From Manganitrophus sp963718695 (GTDB lineage Bacteria > Nitrospirota > Nitrospiria > SBBL01 > Manganitrophaceae), in NCBI GenBank assembly GCA_963718695.1, contig OY970371.1, positions 310,001 to 374,000 on the forward strand: a DNA stretch of 64,000 nucleotides, in the 5' to 3' direction. This document shows positions 10,261 to 18,879 of the stretch, piece by piece (position 1 is the stretch's first letter; each line of letters opens with the position of its first letter). The notes beneath the pieces were generated by a model that did not search any database, was not told where the DNA came from, and saw only the letters and a program-made list of their open reading frames with translations. The position numbers and the translations under genes were made by a program.

Positions 10261-11703
10261 TTAGGTCGGATCTACATGAAAAAAGATGGAGAGCGTATTG
10301 TCTTCGGAATTGGTTGCCGCAAGGTCGTCTTTCCCGTCGCCGTTTAAATCTTCGGCCACCACTGCCAGAGGCCGATTGCCGGTTGACTGTTGGATCGGAT
10401 CGGAGAAGAGGCCGCCACCGATATTGAGCAAAATAGAGATGGCGTTATTGGCACTGTCGGAAACTGCGATGTCTGGCTTTCCATCATCGTCAAAATCTCC
10501 CGTCGCGGCAAACTCGGGGCGTCCTCCCCCGACGAGCGGTAATGTCTGAACTGAAAAAATTCCGGTGCCGTCTCCGAATAACAGGGTGAGATCGGCACTG
10601 ACACTGTTGACGACGGCCAGGTCGATATTCCCATCGTTGTCCCAGTCCCCGGAGATCATTGCATTGGGGCCCGTTCCGACAGAAATCGGAGGCTCCGGGC
10701 TATCAAATCCGCCGGCGCCGTCATTGAGCAAGATCGCAACCTTGTCGTCTGATCCGAGCACGACGGCCAGATCGGTTTTTCCATCTTTATCCAAGTCGGC
10801 GGCAAGAAGCGCGATGGGCCCGCTCCCTTCGCTCGGGAAAGAAAGCGGAGATTGGAAAGTTCCGTCTCCGTTTCCGAGGAATAGAGAAATATCGCTTGTG
10901 GAGAGATTGGCGGTGGCGAGGTCTTGGTTGCCGTCGTTGTCGAAGTCGACTGTCACGATTGCGATGGGACCGTTGCCGGAGGAAGGAATTTCCGTGGTTG
11001 GGCCGATTCCGGTATGAATCCCCAGGAAAATAGAGATGGATGAATCTCCGAAATTCACAACGGCCAGATCGTCAAATGAATCGGGCCCAAAACGTCCCGT
11101 AACAAGCGATTGGGGAAAAACGCCGACCGGAAAGGTCTGCGCGGCCGAGAAAAGCCCATTTCCAGTCCCGTTGAGGAGCGAAATGGAGTTGTCGTCTACA
11201 TTTGCGACGACTAAGTCCACGGAACTGTCATTATTAAAGTCTCCGGCAGCGACTGCTGAAGGGGTGGTTCCCACAGGATAAGTGGTCGGGCTAGAGAAGA
11301 GACGGAAAGTCACTTCCACCGCCGTTGTTCCGGAGACCCCATCCGCGGAGGCGGTGACCGTCGCCGTCCCTTCCTCCAATCCTGATGCGAGGCCGTTCGA
11401 GTCGACGCTGAGAATATTGGGATCGTCGGAAGACCAGGTAAACGTCACGCCGGAAATCGATATTCCACCCGCATCTTTTGCGGTTGCACTCAACTGAAGG
11501 GAACCGGTTTTTGAGATGGTCACGGCCGTCGGAGAGACCTCAATCATAGTGATGACAGGGGGAGGAGGCTCGGGATTCCCCCCTCCTCCCCCGCCGCCGC
11601 AGGCGGCGATGAAGATGAAGAGAAATGCTCCAAAATAGAGGAGAATTTGAGTAGATGGAGAACGATCTGGCGACCGCTCCTGTATGACGGAGGATTTATC
11701 CAT
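10261..11703 (-). CDS. Lipoprotein with BIG2-like Ig domain and VCBS/FG-GAP repeats
   Basis: A 480-residue protein whose lipobox Cys is at residue 35 (FIFIAAC), followed by a Gly run and Pro linker. Residues about 50-130 form a bacterial Ig-like domain (ITMIEVSPTAVTI... pattern of BIG2). Residues about 135-480 carry seven FG-GAP/VCBS repeats with Asp-rich calcium-binding-like loops of the type DFDNDGNQDLA. The repeats probably fold into a beta-propeller on the cell surface. The ATG has no strong ribosome site, so the start is less certain. It ends 43 bases upstream of the riboswitch promoter and transcribes toward it; no strong terminator is seen between them, so read-through is possible. Confidence 0.85.
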   Translation of the reverse strand: MDKSSVIQERSPDRSPSTQILLYFGAFLFIFIAACGGGGGGGNPEPPPPVITMIEVSPTAVTISKTGSLQLSATAKDAGGISISGVTFTWSSDDPNILSVDSNGLASGLEEGTATVTASADGVSGTTAVEVTFRLFSSPTTYPVGTTPSAVAAGDFNNDSSVDLVVANVDDNSISLLNGTGNGLFSAAQTFPVGVFPQSLVTGRFGPDSFDDLAVVNFGDSSISIFLGIHTGIGPTTEIPSSGNGPIAIVTVDFDNDGNQDLATANLSTSDISLFLGNGDGTFQSPLSFPSEGSGPIALLAADLDKDGKTDLAVVLGSDDKVAILLNDGAGGFDSPEPPISVGTGPNAMISGDWDNDGNIDLAVVNSVSADLTLLFGDGTGIFSVQTLPLVGGGRPEFAATGDFDDDGKPDIAVSDSANNAISILLNIGGGLFSDPIQQSTGNRPLAVVAEDLNGDGKDDLAATNSEDNTLSIFFHVDPT

Positions 11704-11886
11704 TTCAAGCTAAAAGCTATCTCTGGATCGGAAATCTGTCAAATCGGAGTTAAATTGACCGGCATATAAAAATGATACACAGGTTCAGATAGATCCGATA
11801 TTTTGTATTCCAGGAGATGAAGCGTTTATGTTATTGTTAATCTCATAAAATCAAGAGCGGTATCAAAAGGATAAGGGAGAAGTGAT

Positions 11887-13695
11887 TTGAAAGATTCTAT
11901 GTTGCCGACTTGGAATTTAAGCGATCTGTATCAAGGGATAGACGATCCCAAAGTCGAGGCCGACCTTCGTGACTCGCTTCAGAGGGCCGAGCGATTCGAG
12001 CAACAATATCGGGGGCGGATTCTGTCCGGCGAGATGACCGGGAAGATTTTCTATGAAGCGCTAAGCGAATTGGAGTTTATCCGGGAGCGGGTCGATCGGG
12101 TTCTTGCTTATTCCTACCTTGTTTTTGCGGGCGATACGCAAAATCCAAAACATGGGGCGCTGCTTCAGCGGTCTCAGGAGCGCTTTACGGAACTCCAGCG
12201 GCATCTCCTCTTTTTCGAGCTGGAATGGACAGCGGTTCCGGAGAAAAGGGCCGACGAGTCGATGCGGGCGCCGGACCTGTCGAAATATCGGCATTTTCTG
12301 GAGTCGATTCGGAAATGGGCGCCGTATCGGCTTTCGGAGGCTGAGGAAAAGATCTTGGAAGAGAAGTCGAACACCGGCATCCGCGCCTTCCAACGGCTCT
12401 TTGATGAAACGATCAATCAGATTCAATTTCAAGTTGATCTCGACGGAGAGCGCCGTTCACTCCCCGAGCAGGAGGCGCTCGCTTTGCTTTATGAGCCGCG
12501 GCGCGAGGTCCGGCGGGCGGCGGCCAAAGGACTGACCGAAGGGTTGGAGCGGAACGCCCCGCTTTTTACATTCATCTTCAATCAAATTGTGGCCGATCAT
12601 GCCAGCGATGACCGGCTGCGCCGTTTCCCCGACCCGATGGCCTCCCGGAATCTATCGAACGAAATCGATCCCGCCGCGGTCGATGCGCTCCTCGCCGCCT
12701 GCGAATCCTACTACGGCTTGGTCGCTCGCTATTATCGATTGAAGAAGGCGCAGCTCGGTCTGGATCAGCTCTACGACTACGACCGTTATGCTCCGATGAC
12801 TGCCAGGACGGAGCCGATCCCGTTCGATAAGGCAAAGGGACAGGTTCTCTTGGCCTTTACCGACTTCTCGCCGCAGGTGGCCGAGGTCGCCGCGCTTTTC
12901 TTCGAAAAAAACTGGATCGATACCCCCGTTCGCCCCGGTAAGCGGGGAGGGGCCTTCAGTCACGGCACCGTTCCGAGCGTCCATCCGTATGTCTTCGTCA
13001 ATTATCTGGGGAACCCCCGTGATGTGATGACCCTCGCGCACGAACTCGGACATGGGGTGCATCAATGGGTGTCCCGGAAGCAAAATTACTTCAACTTTGA
13101 TACGCCGCTCACCACTGCAGAGACCGCCAGCGTCTTTGCCGAGATGCTTGTCTTTCATCGTTTACGAACGGAGGAACAGGATCCGAAGCAGAGATTGGCC
13201 CTTCTGATGGAAAAGCTCGAAGAGAGTTTCGCAACCATCTTCCGGCAAGTGGTCCTCTGCCGATTTGAACAAAAGGCGCATGCGGCGCGGCGGACGGAAG
13301 GGGAGCTCAGCCCGGATCGAATCAATCAACTTTGGCTCTCGGAAAACCGTGCGATGTTCGGCGACTCGTTGACGTTGACTGATGATTATCGATGGTGGTG
13401 GATGTACATCTCCCATTTCATTCACTCCCCTTTTTATACCTACGCCTACGCTTTCGGACATCTCCTTGTCCTCGCCTTGTATCAAAAATACCTGGAGGAG
13501 GGAGCCCGCTTCGTCCCGAAATATCTCGAGCTTCTCTCGGCCGGGGGCTCGCAACCGCCTAACCAACTGATCCAGGAAAAGATCGGGTTGGATATTACGA
13601 AGCGTGATTTCTGGCAAGGAGGACTCCGTTTCCTGGAGCAAATGGTGGAAGAGGCCGAGCGTCTTGCTCCAACGGTCTCTGCCAAATTAAGCTAG
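11887..13695 (+). CDS. pepF: Oligoendopeptidase F, M3 family zinc metallopeptidase
   Basis: A 602-residue protein of the length expected for PepF, which hydrolyses short cytoplasmic peptides. The zinc-binding HELGH is at residues 385-389 (TLAHELGHGVH), and the downstream Glu-bearing helix of the M3 family follows (TTAETASVFAEMLVF). No signal peptide is seen. The frame starts at TTG with AAGGGAGA five bases upstream; a later ATG would remove the conserved N-terminal LPTWNLSDLY segment, so the TTG is preferred. It is divergent from the VCBS lipoprotein, and the polysaccharide genes begin about 95 bases downstream. Confidence 0.93.
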   Translation: MKDSMLPTWNLSDLYQGIDDPKVEADLRDSLQRAERFEQQYRGRILSGEMTGKIFYEALSELEFIRERVDRVLAYSYLVFAGDTQNPKHGALLQRSQERFTELQRHLLFFELEWTAVPEKRADESMRAPDLSKYRHFLESIRKWAPYRLSEAEEKILEEKSNTGIRAFQRLFDETINQIQFQVDLDGERRSLPEQEALALLYEPRREVRRAAAKGLTEGLERNAPLFTFIFNQIVADHASDDRLRRFPDPMASRNLSNEIDPAAVDALLAACESYYGLVARYYRLKKAQLGLDQLYDYDRYAPMTARTEPIPFDKAKGQVLLAFTDFSPQVAEVAALFFEKNWIDTPVRPGKRGGAFSHGTVPSVHPYVFVNYLGNPRDVMTLAHELGHGVHQWVSRKQNYFNFDTPLTTAETASVFAEMLVFHRLRTEEQDPKQRLALLMEKLEESFATIFRQVVLCRFEQKAHAARRTEGELSPDRINQLWLSENRAMFGDSLTLTDDYRWWWMYISHFIHSPFYTYAYAFGHLLVLALYQKYLEEGARFVPKYLELLSAGGSQPPNQLIQEKIGLDITKRDFWQGGLRFLEQMVEEAERLAPTVSAKLS

Positions 13696-13791
13696 CCTGC
13701 ATTGGGAGAGAGCGCCTTTCGTTCGACTTATTCTTGGACAAGGTTTTGAAAGTTTGTTACACTTCTCCTAGAAAAATAAAGAGGGGAATCG

Positions 13792-15075
13792 ATGACGGAA
13801 AAATTGGAAGATCGGATCAAGATCGCAATTATCGGCTTGGGGTACGTCGGACTCCCGCTGGCGGTTGAATTCGGGAAAAAATTTAAGACGGTCGGTTTTG
13901 ATATCAATTCGAAACGGGTTGAAGCGCTCCAGAAAGGATTCGATGCCACCCTGGAGGTGTCGGAGGAGGCCCTCCGCATAGCGAAAAAGCTCGTTTACGC
14001 CACTGACCGGTCGGGAATAAAAGAGTGCAACTTTTTTATCGTAACCGTCCCCACGCCGATCGATGCGCACAAGCGTCCCGATCTCACCCCCATGATCAAA
14101 GCGACGGAGAGTATCGGAGCCGTTTTGAAAAAAGGGGACATCATCGTATATGAGTCGACCGTCTATCCCGGGGTGACCGAGGAGATCTGTGTGCCGATTT
14201 TGGAGGAGAAGTCGGGTCTGAAATTCAACCGCGACTTCTTTGCCGGCTACTCTCCGGAGCGGATCAATCCCGGAGATAAAGAACATACCGTCACCAAAAT
14301 TCTCAAGGTCGTTTCCGGCTCTACACCGGAGACCTTGGATGTGGTGGATGCCGTTTACAAATCGATCATCGTTGCCGGGACCCACCGCGCGGAATCGATC
14401 CGCGTGGCCGAGGCGGCGAAAGTCATCGAAAACACGCAGCGCGATGTAAATATTGCCCTAATCAATGAGCTGGCCCTCCTCTTTAACCGTCTTGGGATCG
14501 ATACGGAAGCGGTCTTGAGAGCGGCCGGCACGAAGTGGAATTTCCTCCGGTTTTCACCGGGACTGGTCGGGGGGCATTGCATTGGCGTCGATCCGTATTA
14601 TCTGACCCACAAGGCACAGGAGGTCGGCTATCACCCCGAGGTGATCCTGGCCGGACGGCGGATCAATGATAATATGGGGAGCCATGTTGCGGGGCAGGTC
14701 GTAAAGTTGATGACCAAAAAAGGGATCCCGGTGCTCGGGAGCGATATCCTGATCCTCGGACTGACATTCAAAGAAAACTGTCCCGACATCCGAAATACCC
14801 GCGTTGTCGACATTATTCAAGAGTTAAAGCAGTACAATGCCAATGTGCACATCTATGATCCCTGGGCCGACACGCACGAGGTGGAGCATGAATATGGTCT
14901 CAAGCTGGACGAGGCCCTCCATGAGCGCTACTATGATGCCATCATCCTGTCGGTGGCGCATCAGCAATTCAAAAAGTGGACGGCAGACGACCTGAATCGA
15001 TACGCCAAGGAGCGGCGGGTGATCTACGATGTGAAACATCTCTGGGATCGGTCCTGGGTCGATGGGCGGCTATAA
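13792..15075 (+). CDS. tviB: UDP-sugar 6-dehydrogenase, TviB-like (UDP-HexNAc/UDP-glucose dehydrogenase family)
   Basis: A 427-residue NAD-dependent nucleotide-sugar dehydrogenase. The N-terminal Rossmann motif GLGYVGLPLA is near residue 16. The central dehydrogenase domain has the conserved YSPERINPGD, and the catalytic Cys is at residue 263 (GGHCIGVDPYYL). The C-terminal UDP-binding domain includes LTFKENCPDIRNT. The ERINPGD motif and overall sequence favour the TviB/WbpA-type branch, which oxidises UDP-N-acetylhexosamine to the uronic acid; UDP-glucose cannot be excluded. It is followed 12 bases later by a 4-epimerase gene, so the pair should make a UDP-uronic-acid precursor for capsule or lipopolysaccharide. 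Confidence 0.88.
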   Translation: MTEKLEDRIKIAIIGLGYVGLPLAVEFGKKFKTVGFDINSKRVEALQKGFDATLEVSEEALRIAKKLVYATDRSGIKECNFFIVTVPTPIDAHKRPDLTPMIKATESIGAVLKKGDIIVYESTVYPGVTEEICVPILEEKSGLKFNRDFFAGYSPERINPGDKEHTVTKILKVVSGSTPETLDVVDAVYKSIIVAGTHRAESIRVAEAAKVIENTQRDVNIALINELALLFNRLGIDTEAVLRAAGTKWNFLRFSPGLVGGHCIGVDPYYLTHKAQEVGYHPEVILAGRRINDNMGSHVAGQVVKLMTKKGIPVLGSDILILGLTFKENCPDIRNTRVVDIIQELKQYNANVHIYDPWADTHEVEHEYGLKLDEALHERYYDAIILSVAHQQFKKWTADDLNRYAKERRVIYDVKHLWDRSWVDGRL

Positions 15076-15087
15076 AGGAGTTCACCA

Positions 15088-16095
15088 TTGAAAGTTCTGG
15101 TCACCGGCGCGGCCGGGTTCATCGGCTTCCATCTGTCGAAGCGGCTCCTCTCCCAAGGCCACGAAGTGGTCGGCCTCGATAACTTAAACGATTATTATGA
15201 TGTTTCTCTGAAACACGCCCGGCTCAAGCAGCTTGAAGGCCATTCGAACTTTCGGTTGGTAAAGGCCGATCTGGCGGATCGGCCCAAGATGGAAGAGGTG
15301 TTCCGGAGCGACCGATATGAGCGGGTCTTCCATCTCGCCGCGCAAGCGGGGGTCCGCTACAGCCTCACGAATCCGCATGTCTATATCGAAAGCAACCTGG
15401 TTGGATTCCTCCATATTTTGGAAGGATGCCGGCACGCCCAAGTCCCCCACCTGATTTATGCTTCTTCCAGCTCGGTCTACGGAGCAAATACACAGATGCC
15501 GTTCTCGGTCCATGATCGGGTCGACCATCCGGTTTCGCTTTATGCCGCTACCAAGAAGGCAAACGAGTTGATGGCCCATACTTATTCTCACCTCTATCGT
15601 ATTCCGACCACCGGTCTTCGCTTTTTCACCGTCTACGGTCCGTGGGGACGGCCCGATATGGCGCTCTTTCTTTTCAGCAAGGCGATCCTGGCGGGAAAGC
15701 CGATCGAGCTCTTTAATTTCGGAAAGATGGAGCGCGATTTTACCTATATCGACGACATCGTCGAAGGGGTGGTCCGCGTCGGGGAGAAGATCCCGGCCCC
15801 CGATCCGAACTGGAGCAGCCGAAATCCCGATCCGGCCACCAGTTCCGCCCCGTATCGAATCTTCAACATTGGGAATAACAACCCCGTCGCCCTTCTTACC
15901 TTGGTCGATACCCTCGAACAGTGCCTGGGGAAAAAGGGGGAGCGGCGGTTGGTTCCGATTCAACCGGGAGATGTCCCGGCGACCTATGCCGATGTCGACG
16001 ATCTGATGAAAGAGGTCGGATTCAAGCCGGCGACCCCAATCGAAGAGGGGGTCCGACGCTTCGTCGACTGGTATCGCGGCTACTATCAGGTCTAA
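15088..16095 (+). CDS. UDP-glucuronate 4-epimerase-like NAD-dependent epimerase
   Basis: A 335-residue extended short-chain dehydrogenase. The NAD-binding motif GAAGFIGFH is at residues 7-15, and DNLNDYYD follows strand 2, a mark of UDP-glucuronate epimerases. The catalytic Ser is in ASSSSVYG and the YxxxK pair is YAATK. The substrate side has RFFTVYGPWGRPDMA. The start is TTG with AAAGGAG seven bases upstream. It is co-transcribed with the dehydrogenase and would epimerise its uronic acid product at C4. No glycosyltransferase lies nearby, so the polymer is unknown. Confidence 0.88.
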   Translation: MKVLVTGAAGFIGFHLSKRLLSQGHEVVGLDNLNDYYDVSLKHARLKQLEGHSNFRLVKADLADRPKMEEVFRSDRYERVFHLAAQAGVRYSLTNPHVYIESNLVGFLHILEGCRHAQVPHLIYASSSSVYGANTQMPFSVHDRVDHPVSLYAATKKANELMAHTYSHLYRIPTTGLRFFTVYGPWGRPDMALFLFSKAILAGKPIELFNFGKMERDFTYIDDIVEGVVRVGEKIPAPDPNWSSRNPDPATSSAPYRIFNIGNNNPVALLTLVDTLEQCLGKKGERRLVPIQPGDVPATYADVDDLMKEVGFKPATPIEEGVRRFVDWYRGYYQV

Positions 16096-16279
16096 ACGTC
16101 CGCTGTCTTACACAGTAAACACTATCTCTGGTTTCTCCAAAATAGACTCTTTTCCAACAGTCCCGCCTTGAGCCCCATTCTTACCTCCTCTTAAGTGTTA
16201 CCGAATCAAAAACAGTACCGGTGATGTCTATTGATTTCAGTATGAGAGTATCGTTTGTCATCTCTCCAATGATGGGTCA

Positions 16280-16645
16280 ATGATGGCCACGGTCTACTTT
16301 GATCAAGATGATGCCGGGTTGACCGAGGCAGTCTCAAGGATTCTGGATGGAATGTTTGATCAGATGAAAGAAATTGATCCGATTCATTTTCGAATCGTCA
16401 TCGCCGGCTACACCGATGGCTCGGGCTCGAACGAGAATAATACGAAGCTGGCAGAGAGTCGGGCAAAGGCAGTTGCCCACTATTTTTTGGAGAAGGGGAT
16501 TTCGGAGGAGAGAATCACGGTCGGCGGACGCCCGCTCTGTTGTTACGTCGCTTCAAATGATACGGAGGAGGGTAGGGCAAAGAATCGGCGGGCGGAGGTC
16601 TTTGTCGAGCCTCTGGAGGGGGAAAAGGGTGAGAAGAAAAATTGA
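16280..16645 (+). CDS. OmpA-family C-terminal domain protein, apparently without N-terminal export signal
   Basis: A 121-residue protein that is almost entirely an OmpA-like peptidoglycan-binding domain: the opening TVYFDQDDAGLT strand, then AGYTDGSGSNENNTKLAESRAKAV, and the final NRRAEVFVE. No signal peptide or lipobox precedes it, and the frame is closed by a stop at 16232. It is therefore either 5'-truncated or uses an unusual start. The last 17 bases overlap the TraW-like gene. With TraW, UPF0145 and the TraU fragment it looks like a remnant of a conjugative-type gene set. Confidence 0.7.
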   Translation: MMATVYFDQDDAGLTEAVSRILDGMFDQMKEIDPIHFRIVIAGYTDGSGSNENNTKLAESRAKAVAHYFLEKGISEERITVGGRPLCCYVASNDTEEGRAKNRRAEVFVEPLEGEKGEKKN

Positions 16646-17246
16646 AGGAGCGGCGGCAATGGTTCTCCTCGTTTTCTTTGCGCTTCCACTTTATGGGAGT
16701 GGAGCCGTCGGTCCGATCGATCGCCTGGGTCCGGTCTATCCGATCATCGAACCGGACTGGTCGACCTGGCTTCCGAAGCAGGCGGAGAAGCGCTTGAGGG
16801 AGAGGCCGTTGACCTTCTCCAGGGATCAGATCAGGGAGGCAATAAACCGGAAGATGTCGAAGACCGGTCTTCCGGAAGTAACGGTTTCCCGGAGGTATTC
16901 GGTGGATCCCTTCATGCAGGTTAGTTTGCCCGTTACGGATCACACCGGAAGAATCGTCATTTCGGCCGGCACCCGCGTCAATGCTCTGGAGCGTCTTCCG
17001 TCGTTTCGGCCCATCATGATCATCCATGGGACGAAAAAAAAGCAGATCGAATGGGCTGCGGGAATCCAGGGAAGCCCCCTCGTTCTTGTCACGGCCGGGG
17101 ATTTCCTTGATTTGAGCCGCCACTTTGGAAGGCAGATCTATCCGGCCCCGAGCGCGCTTATAGAGCGTTTCGCAATCGAGCGGGTACCGGCGATGCTTTC
17201 CTCTAAAAATGGGATGATCGAGGTCGAGGAGGTGGTTCTTCGATGA
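16629..17246 (+). CDS. traW: TraW-like protein of an F-type type IV secretion system
   Basis: A 205-residue secreted protein. The GTG start is chosen because it supplies the RRK region before the hydrophobic core MVLLVFFALPLYGSG; the ATG at 16659 would leave no positive charge. The mature part follows the TraW order: YPIIEPDW near the start, VSLPVTDHTGRIVISAGTRVNALE in the middle, a segment resembling TraW's predicted ATP-independent periplasmic fold, and finally a thioredoxin-like tail ending RFAIERVPAMLSS...IEVEEVVL. TraW acts in the periplasm in pilus assembly. Its usual partners (TraC, TrbI, TraN) are absent; only a broken TraU lies 3.2 kb on. Confidence 0.75.
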   Translation: MRRKIEGAAAMVLLVFFALPLYGSGAVGPIDRLGPVYPIIEPDWSTWLPKQAEKRLRERPLTFSRDQIREAINRKMSKTGLPEVTVSRRYSVDPFMQVSLPVTDHTGRIVISAGTRVNALERLPSFRPIMIIHGTKKKQIEWAAGIQGSPLVLVTAGDFLDLSRHFGRQIYPAPSALIERFAIERVPAMLSSKNGMIEVEEVVLR

Positions 17247-17590
17247 ATGAGGAGATCCTGATCTCCACTGTAGAGGTCCTTGACGGGTACCGCGTCGAGT
17301 CCTATCACGGGATCGTCACTGCTCATCTTTCGTGCGGAATCAATTTCATGCGGGGGTGGTTTGTGGCATTTCGCGATTTCTTCGGCGGCCGGGTGGGAAC
17401 CTTCGAGAAAGAATCGGCCCGGCTGGAGGAGCGGGCTATGGAGGAGCTGATCCAGAAGGCGTCGGAGCATCCAGGCGTCAATGCCATTCTGGGCCTTCGG
17501 ATCTATTACCATTACATCGGTGGCGCGAAAAGGTCGATGCTCATCCTTCATGCGGTGGGGACGAAGTGCCTGATACAGCGGGTTGAATGA
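17243..17590 (+). CDS. UPF0145/YbjQ-like heavy-metal-binding-domain family protein
   Basis: A 115-residue protein whose ATG overlaps the TraW-like stop (ATGA), so it is translationally coupled. It matches the YbjQ/UPF0145 layout: STVEVLDGYRVESYHGIVT, then GGRVGTFEKE, then ARLEERAMEELIQKA...GVNAILGLRIYYHYI, and a final beta-strand MLILHAVGTKC. The family forms ring-like oligomers and its role is unknown. Pairing with a conjugation gene is unusual. No signal peptide is present. Confidence 0.8.
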   Translation: MNEEILISTVEVLDGYRVESYHGIVTAHLSCGINFMRGWFVAFRDFFGGRVGTFEKESARLEERAMEELIQKASEHPGVNAILGLRIYYHYIGGAKRSMLILHAVGTKCLIQRVE

Positions 17591-17660
17591 GGGGGAAAAG
17601 GAACAATCGAATCAATGCTTGGCAGGTATGACCGAAGTGCATGGTTGAGAGACCACGCTT

Positions 17661-17698
17661 ACCGGCGGCAATGGAGCGCAACCTAATTGCCGTCCGGT
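17661..17698. terminator. Strong hairpin between convergent genes
   Basis: ACCGGCGGCAA (17661-17671) pairs with TTGCCGtCCGGT (17687-17698) around a 15-base loop, with one bulged base. No U-run follows. It lies between the ends of two convergent genes and could end transcription from either side or be a relic of a larger structured element. Confidence 0.45.
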
Positions 17699-17705
17699 GC
17701 AGTGC

Positions 17706-18383
17706 CTAGCCATCTGTTGTTTTTGGTAATATGTTTTTCATTGCATTAATAAACGCATCCTCCCATTTTTGAATGCGTATTGTTCTTGGATGGGGTGTTC
17801 TAAAAGAATACTTTGGTAAAGAGACATGGCGTAACTGAACGAAGTGATTGAATGGCAATCCATCGATGGCCTCCATTTGAATTCCCGCGTAAAGCGCCTG
17901 AAGTCGATAATCATATTTTCTGTTTATGAAGAATAGGCAAACATCAGGCTGGATTACTGAAATCTCTTCCGCGACAAGATAATCCAAAGTTTGAATCGCG
18001 TTTAATATTTTTCCCTTTGGCTCACCTTTATTGTGGTCATATCTGTTGATGTTTGACCAGGCACAAGAATAGGGTGCAATACCAAGTATATCCTCGACTT
18101 TTCTTGTGATATTCCAGAATGGAGAGCTGTAATATTTTTCTCCCATATTGAAATGCCTATAGGTACCATGAAGGGATTTGTGGTCATTATAATCGCAGCA
18201 CCATCCATTGGTTTGTTGCCCAACGATAAAGAGCTTGATTGACTGCAAATAGTAGCTATCAAGCTCCATGAGCAATGGTCCTTCAAAGTCTTCGGCTATA
18301 AAGGATTCTCTGACCCTTTCCAGTGTTGCTTTGTTTTCTTGATATAGGTCTCGTAATAATTTCATGTTTCTATGTAAGCCCAT
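17706..18383 (-). CDS. Uracil-DNA-glycosylase-fold-like protein of unknown function
   Basis: A 225-residue cytoplasmic protein. The segment FIVGQQTNGWC (about 52-62) sits where the UDG superfamily has its first active-site motif. WSNINRYD and the closing FRTPHPRT resemble the other strands and the His-containing motif of that fold. The similarity is weak and by eye, so activity is not claimed. The gene lies in the AT-rich segment and is convergent with the UPF0145 gene. The start is uncertain: the first ATG abuts GGAG and the next in-frame ATG (18365) has no ribosome site. Confidence 0.5.
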   Translation of the reverse strand: MGLHRNMKLLRDLYQENKATLERVRESFIAEDFEGPLLMELDSYYLQSIKLFIVGQQTNGWCCDYNDHKSLHGTYRHFNMGEKYYSSPFWNITRKVEDILGIAPYSCAWSNINRYDHNKGEPKGKILNAIQTLDYLVAEEISVIQPDVCLFFINRKYDYRLQALYAGIQMEAIDGLPFNHFVQLRHVSLPKYSFRTPHPRTIRIQKWEDAFINAMKNILPKTTDG

Positions 18384-18879
18384 CTCCGCGGTATTGGGCC
18401 GCTCAACTGTTGAAGGTTTTGAGTGTTTAGTGAAGGTTGTACTCTTTCGGAACCGTTTTGATTTGTGGCACTCTCACACATCTTGGTTAGCAGGCCTGCT
18501 GCCATCAAATTAATCTGAGGCACTTCATTTATTTCAAGAGCATTAAAATTGAACGATTCTTGTTCTTTGTTGACCAGGAATTGAATTACGGAGTGCACTT
18601 TTTGTCTTGGAGCATTATGTCGCCACCAACATTCACAAATTCGTCGTGTCAGGACAAGACTGCAAAGACCCGTTCTTAACCATCTTAATTTCTGGAGGCT
18701 CAATCGGATGGTTGACACAGCCATGAAGTGTCAGTGCGGAAACTACTCCGAAGCACATGAATATGCATTTTCTTTCGCATTGTTCCTTCCATGAAGTACC
18801 TCTCTAAAGAAATACGGCGCGTGAAGGACATCCCTTTCACCTTGCCAAGGCAGGCTTTCATTTCACAGTTCTTTTGAAA
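18384..18879. other. AT-rich segment without a convincing gene
   Basis: The only open frame of note (18362-18724, minus, 120 codons) shows no domain, no ribosome site and no coding-like composition, and it overlaps the start of the UDG-like gene. I see no RNA gene here. It reads as decayed DNA between two AT-rich genes. Confidence 0.4.

Noticed and set aside
17661..17698. Integron attC site
   Set aside because: The hairpin lacks the conserved RYYYAAC and GTTRRRY core sites and no integrase is present.
18362..18724. A 120-codon frame in the AT-rich region
   Set aside because: No ribosome site, no domain, and overlap with a better gene start.
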